From Enoplolaimus lenunculus (Eukaryota > Nematoda > Enoplea > Enoplida > Thoracostomopsidae), in the NCBI GenBank assembly GCA_030248215.1, contig JASANG010002898.1:149077-213076 (forward strand): DNA of 64,000 nt, written 5' to 3'. Positions within the stretch are counted from its first letter, which is position 1. Each line of letters starts with the position of its first letter. Of the stretch, positions 11,657 to 23,600 are shown one piece after another. The notes beneath the pieces are model-generated. The model saw only the letters and a program-made list of their open reading frames with translations, did not search any database and was not told the origin of the DNA. Position numbers and translations under genes: made by a program.

Positions 11657-14600
11657 CTAAAAAGGTTCAACTTGCATAGTATACCGAAGTTTACTCGAAT
11701 ATCGGCTTCCGGTTTCGGTTGAAAAATAGTTTCTAGAGATTCCGGTGATATTGGCAGTAAAAGTTACATTCAATAACTTTGTTTGAATCTTTGAAGCAGT
11801 TTTTAACCTGAACAACAAACAGATTATTGCTCATCTGACGAGTTCATTACACTTTGACACTACTATAAGCCGCGTATGATATCACCGCCTCGGCCAAGGT
11901 TAATCTTTGTGCCGTAACAGTAGATAAAGCGCATTCCTAAGTCTAAGCCTAAGCGTCGAAAATAGTGTATTCCCAAGCCTAAGCCGAAGCCTAAGCTATG
12001 CAAAAATTTTAGTCTAGAATCTAAAGCCTACTTTTTCACAGTCCGACCAGGAACCAGGTCGGCCCGAAAAGTAACATGGGCTTCCGACTCAAAAAAGCTT
12101 GCAAGCTTTCAAACGTATCGATTCGCTTGAACTAAGTTTGAAATCTATTAGCCCTCTAATACGTTTGGGTGACAATGAGTCTGAACAAGAGTCCGTCGTC
12201 CCCCCGCAACAATAAAAATCTAAGTATACTTTATTGCGTCATGGGATGTTGCATTGGCAAATTAATGCGCAGGAAACCTCCATGAAGACGTCCATGTATG
12301 TATATTGGGTTTGACCCACGTTCCGTATAAAGGCCTGCCCACTAAGCATAAACCTAAGCCTGAATGCAAGCCTGAATATCAGCATAGTACTAAGTTTAAA
12401 CCGAGTGTCGGAGCATGCTAGGGTGGGGCCCCAAAAGCTTCGGGGTGGCGGCCCCTTATGATGATCAGCCTACAGTCTCTCGGTTTCACAGCCGACAAGA
12501 CTATAATTAACATTGGGTCAGGTATCAGCCTACAGTCTCTCGGTTTCGCAGCCGACAAGACTATAATTAACATTGGGGTCAGGTCATTAATTTTTCAAGC
12601 CTAACTGAGAGAAGTCTGTGTAGTTATGCTTACTCTGATTGCATTTTCTGGCGACGGTCCAACGTAACTTTCATTGTCGTAATACAGATCTAAATACATC
12701 TTTTTCAACATTAATATTCGTTTGTCGATTGTTGCTGATTCTTTACGAAGTTCGCGAACCACCTGAAACAAAAAATAAAAACGATGCAAGCCGTAGCCCG
12801 GTTGACCCGACAACTTTATTGTTCACTGTTTTAAGCTTCGAATCTGTGTTCCATGAGCATTTTCAACTGTTTATTAAACTACAAATGAGTAAGCTTTGAC
12901 GTTTGTAACACAATTGAGTGATGGCATCTCATTGTATCTCTTAGCGTTTTTAGACACAATCATGACAGTATTTGGAAAATAGTTTTAGAAGCAGTATGAA
13001 TAACCAAAGAGAGTAGAAAAGTTTCTAACAATTTCACAGAAAACTTTCAACAGCATTAACTGAACACAGCGACTGCCGGATCCACAGATAGGCCACAAAG
13101 CCTAGGCTCAAAACATGATTCAAAAGTAAGATTTCATATTATAGTTTAGTACTAAAATGACATTTAGCTTATCGCACGCTTCGCTCACGAGCGTTTGTCT
13201 CGCCGCCCCACCTTTGAAAATATCTGGATCTGCCACACAACATAATCGTTCTAATCTTAATGTGCATCAGCTATCGGAATGAAAGAGCTATCGGGGTCGA
13301 CGAAATGCCGGGGCTACAAGTAGAGGTACAAGTTGTCAAAATAGTGTGATGTGGTACTACGCAGAGGCGCATCCAGTATCTCAAAATGAGGGGCGCCAAA
13401 ATTTCACAGGTAAACTTATTTTTGACCCATATTGTAGTGACCCAAATAAAAGGGGGGTTTCCCATTTTGCGTCTCAATTAATAGGAGTCCGTATCTCTAA
13501 TAAGTGTCAGTAAGCAGATAGAGTCAATAAACCCATTAAGTCCATAAATGTCAATTATCACTAATTGTAGCGCATAAATGACTCCAGGGCCAAATAAAGG
13601 TGAGTTCGAAACTTTGAAGCGTACTTATACTATTGTGTATAAAACAGAGAAATAAACAGCGTAGAGCATCAATTGACACTACAGAATTTTTGTCCAGATG
13701 CTGTGAGGGGCCACGGCCGTGGTGTCTCCCCATAGATCTGCCATTGATACTACGAATGTGCCGGACGACAACCAACTTGTCGGGCGACAAAAATGTCGTA
13801 GTTTGGAAACGGTCCTGCAATCTGTTTCATAATTGTTTCACAAGCAAAATGGCCGCATACAATCGTTTTCTAGTCGTCACCGTGAAGTTATGATTTCAGT
13901 ATCTAAATAACACTTGTTAATGGAATACTTTAACTTCTTCATATAGTAAAATAGTTTTTATCACAACACTTTACATGTCATTACGACAGCGAAAAATATA
14001 CCAGCGCCTTTACTCTAAGGGGTTCGTTTTCAGGCTGTTACGGTTTTTGTGACTTTAGTGGTGCGTAGTTGCCACTGTATCAAGCAAGCAGGGTCCCGCC
14101 CAAAATAGCAAGTATGTATTTTATTTAGTCGTACCAAATTTCGATTATTGAACAGTTTCCCAGCACAAGATCAAGCTGTACACTTAGGTTTTGGAGAAGG
14201 CTCAAAGCTAAAGCTAAACATACTTTTTCACAATGTCACGGCTGCATCTGTCGCACAGGTTGGGACGCGACAGGGAGCTCAGATACATCGATTAGCCATG
14301 CGATTTTAAAAAATTTTGCGTCTTCAGCGCATTTTAGTTAAGTATTGTTGTATTTTCTGCAACTAGTACCTACACACATGGCGGACGATTGGTACTGATT
14401 CGCTACCTTGGTCGCAAAAATTAAGCCTCTCAGGGCAAATTCGGTCGAGGCGAGGCTGGGATAACCTTGGATTCGCCATTGTTACTGATCGTGAACAGGG
14501 CCCATAGCCAAGGCGGGGGAAGGGCAGGGGGGCTGAGCCCCCTGGACAAATTTTAGCCCCACTAGAAAATTTTCAGTCTTGCTTGTAACTCATTGATAAC

Positions 14601-17600
14601 CCTTGAATACCCCACCTGAAAATTTTTTAGGCCCCAAGCAAGGTGAGCTGGCTACGCGCCTGACGTTACTCCTTGTACTACTACTATCCAAACAAATTTA
14701 ATATGCAAAGATATAGCCGCCTACAAAAATAAAATAAACCTGGTGTGTGAAATAATTTACAACTTGCATATCATCGTTGTTGAATAGTTTAACTCTAAGC
14801 TGTACAGAGATAACATTATAGACTATAAACCAGGCTATAGACACTCAGCGCTGGTTGTAGTTTGTTCATTGTGAGCAACGTTGGGTCACGCCTCCCTTCG
14901 TAGTTCATTGGCGTTTTTAGGAAATGCGGTGCAACAGTTGCCGCAGTTCATAAATGTTTAATCTGAAGCTCTATTTGTCAGTACGGGTCAAACAGGAGGC
15001 CAGCAGTAAATAGGCAAAGTAAAAGGCTATGAAATCCAAACGGAACCCTTTTATAAGAAACTGAAAGTTCGTCAGTCAGAGTTGCAATATTTGCATATAA
15101 ATGTTCTAAATTTCAACACGAAATTTTGTGAGTTTTTAGCGATGTCGGCGACACACCCATAGGTTTCTAAGGGTGTCGTCGACTGATACCACAGACACTT
15201 GTGTCCAAGTGCCCAGGGCTGGAGCAGCCACCCCCATAGCCCCATTTAACGGACCACCCCCTTAAGGAGACACAACCGGCTAAAAGAAAAATTTGCTATA
15301 GTTTTAAATTGTGTCTGGCGTAATTTCGAAATGAGAGGAAACTGATGTTTATCATATTTGACACAATTTAGCCAGGTATACGAAATTTTTTAACTTATAT
15401 GTATTTTACTACATGTCACGGCCGTTATTCTGTGATTACACCGGCAGTAGCGGGTCGAAAAATTTCTGACGGCGTTCGGACATATAAGTCGCTGAAGCTT
15501 GACGGAAGGACCGACTGGGCCATGTCAGTCAGGTAGGATCTGGGACATCAGACCTTTTACTAAGCAGCTGGAAAAGCGGGCTAGAGCGGGGATCGAACTC
15601 TTAGCCTATGGATCCTTAAGCGAGCACTCTACCACTGCGCCACGTAGCCCGCCTGTCCAACTGCATTTTTCGTCGTCGACCGTACAACACAATGTCCATT
15701 GTATTTATTGCATATGCACCGGGACAAGCATGTCTCACATGCTTACAGGCCATGCCTACAAAGTCGGAGACTATTGATGATTTTGTGAGGTGTATACGGT
15801 GCAGCGCAGCAGGCAGCAGTCAGGCACATGGCCAGGATTTTTAATATGGAGGTGTCTCGTGAACCAGGAGTAAAAATAAAGGATCGGAAAAGTTTCGAAG
15901 AATTCAATCGTATCAAGCGGACAGTTTGACAATAATTTTAAAATTGATGCCAATGAAAAATTTTCGTGTTTTCTGGTGTCGGATGGGTGAACTGAATGCT
16001 AGAACCACAAGATTGACACCACACTTCACATAAGAAGCTAAAAACTTTTAACCCCTTCTCACATTGAGTTGCTTATAGGCAACTAAGCGCAGTATATATA
16101 CGTTAAATAATGTATATCACACCGTGTTTAACAATTGCAACACGTATACATTGTACTAAAGCACCACAAGACGTGAGAGCCCCTCGGGCTCGAGCGTCAA
16201 GCTCCTATAGCTGAGTGGTGATGGTATACGCCTGCCACTCCAAGCACTGGAGTTCGAATCCTAGCATAAAACGAGGTCTCAGAGGAAATAGAAAATATTC
16301 ATGTGAGAAAGGGTTAAGCGAAAAATTTTCAGTTTACTATCTATAACCCCTTCTCACATTGAGTTGCCTATAGGCAACTCAGCGCAGTGTATATACGTTA
16401 AATAGTATATATCGCACCGTGTTTAACAATTGCAAAACGTATACATAGTGCTAAATCACCACAAGACGTGAGAACCCCCTCGGGCTCGAGCGTCAAGCTC
16501 CTATAGCTGAGCAGTGATGGTATACGCCTCCCACTCCAGTCACTCGAGTTCGAATCCTAGCATAAAAGTAGGTCTCAGGGGAAACAGAAAATATTCATGT
16601 GAGAAAGGGTTAACCTAAACGTAAATTGAAACCAAACTCTATGAATCCAACAGAATAAAAGGTGCCGCTAACAATATCGTTCCGAACTGAAATTGTCGCT
16701 ACGCCCCCGTTGCCACTAAGCTTTCGATACATCCTCCACAATAATATGTGTACACGGCGTGGAAAACGAAAAATTCATTTACGGACGGTACATTTTGATT
16801 TTAAAATCAATTCTACAAGTGACTCGAATTTTATTTATCTCATGTAATGAATGCTATTCGAAAATTTAAAATCAATACCACATCACTGCAAAGCGGCTTT
16901 GCAACAAGCGTACAAACACCAAAAGAATCCTGACCACACAGTTATCTGCACTGAAGTCCTTCGTGCCGACGCGTATGCTTTCAATAACTGTACAGGGATC
17001 ACAGCCCAGGTAATTAAATGAAAGAAGATTCCACTCCGTTGTAAGCATCTGAGACATGCTTGTCCGTGTATATATGCAATGCGCTATATACCATACTTGA
17101 CGGTAGCATACGGTCGACACAGTCGACAAAAAAAATTGGTTGGATTGGCGGACCACATGGCACAGTGGTAGAGCGTCCACTTAAACATCCGCTAGCTTGA
17201 AGCTAAATCCTCACTAAACATCCGCTAGCTTGAAGCTAAATCCTCACTCTGTAGGCTCGCATTTCCAGCTACTTAGTTATAAAGGTCTGAAGTCTCGATC
17301 CCTACATAGACTGACACCCTCCTATATATCCGCTCCTGTCAACAGCCTTGGTTATCCCCCAATTTTGCTACCATCGTGTGCCATTCTTCCGTTTATTTTT
17401 CGCGGAAATGGTGCTAATGATGAGCATAAGAAAGTACTGCTGGGCCTGGAAAATATTACTAGATTTCCTTAATCCGGGCCCGTAGCCAAGAGGTGCAACG
17501 GGGGTTCGCTCCAACCCTTGAAAAATTTTCGCCCCTTAAACAATTTTCAACCTTCCTTGTAAGTCAACGAAAACCATATGCCCACCTGAAAAATTTATAG

Positions 17601-20600
17601 CCACCCTAGCAAGACGAGCTGGCAACAAGCATGCCTTGATCTCAGATACGTTTGTTCACTCGTATATCTCTCAATTAATAATTATCAACTACAGCCCTAC
17701 CTACTGCAAATGCAAACTGTGGCATCCACGCACCACATAAATAAAAAAGAACAACGCTTTTTTGAACAGCAGCGAACGATCTCCTGGGCGTCAATTTACC
17801 CGGATTTTGCTTCATTTCGTATTGGCAGCATTTGTTATATATGAAACGACTACAGTATATTTGTAACCAGTGTTATTTAATAAACTTTGAAACTTCAAAA
17901 AAGCTGTTTAGTAGTGTGTGTGTCGTTTGAGATGTGCTGATACGACAAAGATTAATGTTATATTTGGCAAAGAAATAGGCTGTTCGAGGTTGGGCATCCA
18001 GGAAGGGTTCCGGTCGGTGGTGGTGTGTACAAAAGGAGGAATTGAGAGGGTGTGTTCTCTCCCGAAATTTTTCAAGGCTTAGAAAAGCATTTTATTGACT
18101 AGAATAAAATTCATGTCCTTGGCTACGTCACTTGTTCGGGTATTCAGTAGTGAGTAAAAAACCCCCTCTGTATTTATACATTCAACTTTTCCAAGTGGAT
18201 GTTAAGTTTTTGTCTGCTCAATAAGTGAGTTGCCTTACTGGCGTAGTATCAAAGTTATCGGTGTTCACGGTATCACTTCACGTTTGTTCGTTCAGTTTAT
18301 TTGTAAAGATAAAGCTTCCCTTGGTACCCTGGTGTTGGAGTTTGATGCAATGCCAACGCATTATCTGCTCATGCCGAGACGTCATTGTAGTGGTAATTAA
18401 TTCTTGGTTCCGGACCATTAGCCATGGGGGCCAGGGGAGCTCAGCCCCCCGCAAAAATTTTGACCCCCTCGAAAATTTTTAACCTTCCTTTAAGTCAACG
18501 ATAACCCTTGTATACTCCACCTGAACATTTTTAGCCTTCTAGCAAGGTGAGCTTGCTACGGACCTGCTGGGCTGAAACAGTGTATGGTTTCATGTTGGGC
18601 AAGGATTTTTGCCTGCTTTCTGTCAATTATACGGGAAAACGGTTACATGACCCGCTTTTGTTATACAAACGGCAACGTCTTACCTGTTCCAGTCCAGACG
18701 TCCACGTCGTCGTAATCAGTTCCGGACTCAGAAAGTATACAGTTTCGTTTTCAGCAAGAGTTGTTCCATACGTAATCGTCCAACACTGGATCGGAATGGT
18801 CATTTCGTCAAAAGTCGCATGGCGCCGATAAACGGTCTCGATGTCGAATCCTGGCGACGCGTTGCGGTCGACACTTTTGACGTATGTTAAGTCGATGTAA
18901 CCATCGTCAAGGCAGTTTGACGCCATGTAGCCACCGCCGCCACCGCCGCCACTAGACGCTGGTAGCAACTTGGTGGCTATGTTCATGCTGGATTGCTGAA
19001 ATCAATCAATGAATGCGTTTCTGATAATCTTACTCAATGGATGCGTTTCTGATAATCTTACTCAATGGATGCGTTTCTGATAATCTTACTCAATGAATGC
19101 GTTTCTGATAATCTTACTCAATGAATGCGTTTCTGATAATCTTACTCAATGGATGCGTTTCTGATAATTTTACTCAATGGATGCGTTTCTGATAATCTTA
19201 CTCAATGGATGCGTTTCTGATAATCTAACTCAATGGATGCGTTTCTGATAATCTTACTCAATGGATGCGTTTCTGATAATTTTACTCAATGGATGCGTTT
19301 CTGATAATCTTACTCAATGGATGCGTTTCTGATAATCTAACTCAATGGATGCGTTTCTGATAATCTTACTCAATGGATGCGTTTCTGATGATCTTACTCA
19401 ATGGATGCGTTTCTGATAATCTTACTCAATGGATGCGTTTCTGATAATCTTACTCAATGGAGGCGTTTCTGATAATCTTACTCAATGGATGCGTTTCTGA
19501 TAATCTTACTCAACGGATGCGTTTCTAATAATCTTACTCAAGTATTTACTGGTCAAAGCTATCATATATATTCCATCCGACTACTGCTTTATTGCGAAAT
19601 CTCACGGGAAGCTCAACTATGTAAAAATCTGTCTGTGTTAAAATTGACCACAATAAAAACTATTTACAAGTGGTTTGGAACCGTATCCAAGTATGGCTGA
19701 ATCATCTCATGTGCTCTCAAATTTAGATGAACCAACAGTACAACTTTCTAATATTATACTTTTACACCGGGTCTAGCCTGTAGCTAGAGGGGGCCAGGAG
19801 GTTCAGCCCCACCTTGAAGAATTATGCCCCCCCTCTAGAAAACTTTCATACTTGCTTGTAAGCTGACCGTAGCCAGCACACCTTGCTAGAGGGGGCTAAA
19901 AACTTTTCAGGAGGGATATACTAGAGTTTCCGTTGACCTGCAAGCAAGATCGAAAAATTTCTAGAGTGTCAAAATATGACCAGAGGGGCTGAGCCTTCTG
20001 GTTCCCCCTTGGCTATATATAGGCTCGGTTATAAACCATCGAAAACTCTGAAATACCCATCCTGAAATTTTTTAGCCCTCCTAGCAAGATGGTATGCTCA
20101 AGGGCCTGTACTTAGTAATATTTTTGCAGCGCAGGGCTTTGTCTTACGCACCATTACCAAGTGTTTGGCCTCCCATAAAATCATAACTGCAGACAGAAAA
20201 TGTGATATAACAGAATTTTTTTGACGTATTTTTGTATCAGTTCCGATGCAAAATCTTAGTTCGGACAGCGTCCTGTTGAGGAAACACTAAACCATATGTC
20301 TGCACAGCAAAAGTTTCCATTGCAAGTAAGCATAATTAATACTTTTCGGGGGCCCCTTAAGATTGGAAGCCTACTACATTTGATTTGTTTGGAGGTTCTA
20401 AGAGCGACCGTGTTGACGTAGAGTAAATTATGAACGCGAAAGTTAAATAAGCTTCCGTCTCTTCAACACTGAAGCCAAAAAAGCTTGAGTATACTGGATT
20501 AGCTTAGCCTCAGTGCGCACTTCACTGAAATATTTTGGTTTGATCATCTCATACGACCGACGTTCCTTTGGGTTCAGTTTGCTGCCTAACCTAAGGTACT

Positions 20601-23600
20601 GGTGTAAAGATTAGATAATTCAAATAACTCATTACCCTATTAATCGCTATTGAATCTTTCATAGTAATCAGCTACGAATAGATCTCCTTATTAGCTTAAG
20701 AGCCTGTATTCTGAAATGTGTGTAGCACCTATTACCATTTGGTGATTGGCTTTGTAACCTTCGCACCAGAGAATAGTGACGTTTGAAATGCAGCACATTT
20801 ATTGCTTTCGATATTCTCTGCTACTGTGCAGATTCTGAAATCTGCAATTGTAACAGTTCGTTAGTTTGAAAACCTATTACAAACTGGTCGCTGGGTGCTA
20901 CATGCATTTGAGAATATGCGCCAAGATCTTAGATGAAATAAAAAAATCATAAATTTTTCACATTAATCAGTTATGTACCTGTTGATATTTTTGCCACAAA
21001 AGCAAACTGCAGCTTGCGTCGAGTCGTAAATGGCACAGAACAGAACGAGAAGACTCTGGTTCAACGTGAATGACTGTTGTACCGTGTTGAATGCGTTGCA
21101 AGTCGTCTAAATCAATCTATAAATACGCATTTAAGTCAATTAAACTCCATGTTGTGTTCACAGCCCACGTATGAAGGTAGAGGACAAAGAGAGGGTAGGA
21201 GTGCTCATTTCATTCAAAGTTATGCCCCCTCGCAGCAAGTATTTGTAACACTCGGATTGTGTTCGCGATTGAACCTGTGATGGATTATTCTGATCCTAAT
21301 TGGTGACCGTAAAACAAACAGTTTTCTAATTTTCCTCAATTCAAAACATTTTTCATTTCCTAAAATTAAGCCAACTAAAAACAAAAACGGCTTCTAAAAT
21401 GTTAAAATTCAAAGTAAAATTTTTCTTTCAAAAAAACTTAACCGACAGAAAAACAAACTAAAAACTACAACATATTCAAATATTCAAACGATTCAACGAC
21501 TTACTTCAACCGTTTTAATCAAACACACACCGGGATTGTTCGCGATGGGTTGTACCGGTTTGTAGACACCAGAGTTGCGTGGCTTCATCGACAACGATTG
21601 AGACCGACCAGCTGCACCGCCGAACAATGGTGACGCCAGCTCACCGGTGAAATCTTGATTATGCGGCGACAGTTGCCCAGGGAACGCGTTGTTGCTCGCT
21701 GTGCCAGTTGTCCTGTAACGACGTCCAGACGAGTTATTAAACAAGCGACGGCAACAACGGCGATACAAAATAAGCGGAGGGGATCCTGGCGCAGTATTGA
21801 TACAATTTTTATGCGGAGGGGTGTGGCATAACGACATGGCGCGGTTATTACGAGGCAGTTTGGCGAACAGATTGTCTAAGCTGCGGCCGGCTTGCGGTTG
21901 AGTGACTAGCCGCCGTTGGGTAAATGGTCCCTTGTAGCGTGGAGAATTAGTGTCGATTTGGACAAAGTCCCTGTCATAGTGGTTCCGAGGGGACAGGGAA
22001 TGGCCAACTAAAGCGCGGTCTAGTCTCATTGTTTAGCTGGAGTAGTGTTACATCTAGGTCGTCTAAAGTTTAGGTTCCGTTGAATGTATAATGTTGACTA
22101 TTATACGTCTCGGATCTACAAGCGGAAACGAATACTCGGGGAACTATAGAGGGAATAGATGCCCTGCCAAAATTTGTAAACACACGAAAAAAGTATTTTC
22201 AACATTCATTTGAATAACCTTTTGGATCTTAGAGGACAAGTAAAGCTTTTACTAGGAATTATGTGTCTACAGTGGTGCATTTTCCACAATACCATGTGTC
22301 CACCAGGTGACTTTTGAGAGGGTAGTGTGCAGCACACTGAAGCTTTTTGTGTGCGGCGCTGTCCGGCGCCGCGCGTAAAAGCCAGTCACCACGCGGTATC
22401 GTACGTCAGTAGTTCGCGTATGATACCGCGCCGTGGCGCACAGTTACGGACGACGCCAGACGTCATCATGCGGTGTTCACGTTATAACTGGAGCAGCCCG
22501 GTTAATTAGACGTCAACATTACGACAAAATGCGAATGTCACATAATATTGGCTTACAAATCGCTGATCTCAAGCGATCATTGTAAACAAATAGCCATGTG
22601 TCATATGATATCACTGGACATTTATGCGAATATCACATGACGGGCCCGACGTACGTAACAAAACCTGTGAATTACTATGCGGCAAATAAACAATCGGAGC
22701 GTCAGTCCCTCGAGTTCGATCCGAGAATGTTTTGGAGAATTGTGAAATGCCCCACTAAGGGTTGCGCTATACTCCGTCACCCGTACGGCGCCGTCCGTCA
22801 TCCACACGGAATCGTACATGAGTAATTCGCGTACGATACCGAACCGGTGATGCATGGTGACAGACTGCGCCGTACGGGTGACGGACGATGACCAACGACA
22901 AGTACACCGCCATCCTAATTTTTGGCATAGTCAAAAATAGTAATTTCAATATGAAATAAGTTCATTTTGAACATTGGTATGTTAAAGTCATCCCAAATAA
23001 TGTAACTGACATAATACACCGCTTATTTCAGTTGCGCACCTATATTCAATCGGACCCGCGGCTAAAGGAGCGCCAGCGGACACCACACCCTCTTAGAAAA
23101 CGTTTGTCTCACCCCCGAAAATTTTGGGCCCCGCTTTTAAATTTTTGGAAACCCTTTTATCTCCCTGTTAAAGCTTGTTAGTCCCATAACGAGGTAAGTT
23201 GGCTACAGGCGTGTGTGTATTCACGCTACCTGCAGCCGTGTTGACACCAGTTTAGCCGTGGCCGAATACTGATATTTTTGTAAACTACACCTCGACGGGG
23301 CAAGTGTTGTCAATGTGATATTTACTTTCCATAACTAGTAAAAAAACTACCATGCCTTGTAACTTATGAGCTCCGGCATGATTATACCAGCACGCCAAAT
23401 TACAAAAAAAAACGATTTCAAAGTGTTTTATCTTCGACCAAAAATGAAATAATCATCCAAAAATGAAAATGAAGCGGTCAGCAGATGCCCAAAAAACCAT
23501 TTTTCAAACCTCCTTGGCCCACAAAAAATGCGATACATCTACTTAAATAAAATAGGCAATTTATTTAACGAAATAACACTGTTTAAGAAGCGATTTAGAA

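Noticed and set aside
15576-15653. A functional tRNA gene
   Set aside because: The tRNA-like segment belongs to a dispersed repeat with a conserved body, and the same head recurs at 47.7, 48.1, 51.2 and 51.6 kb with diverged stems.
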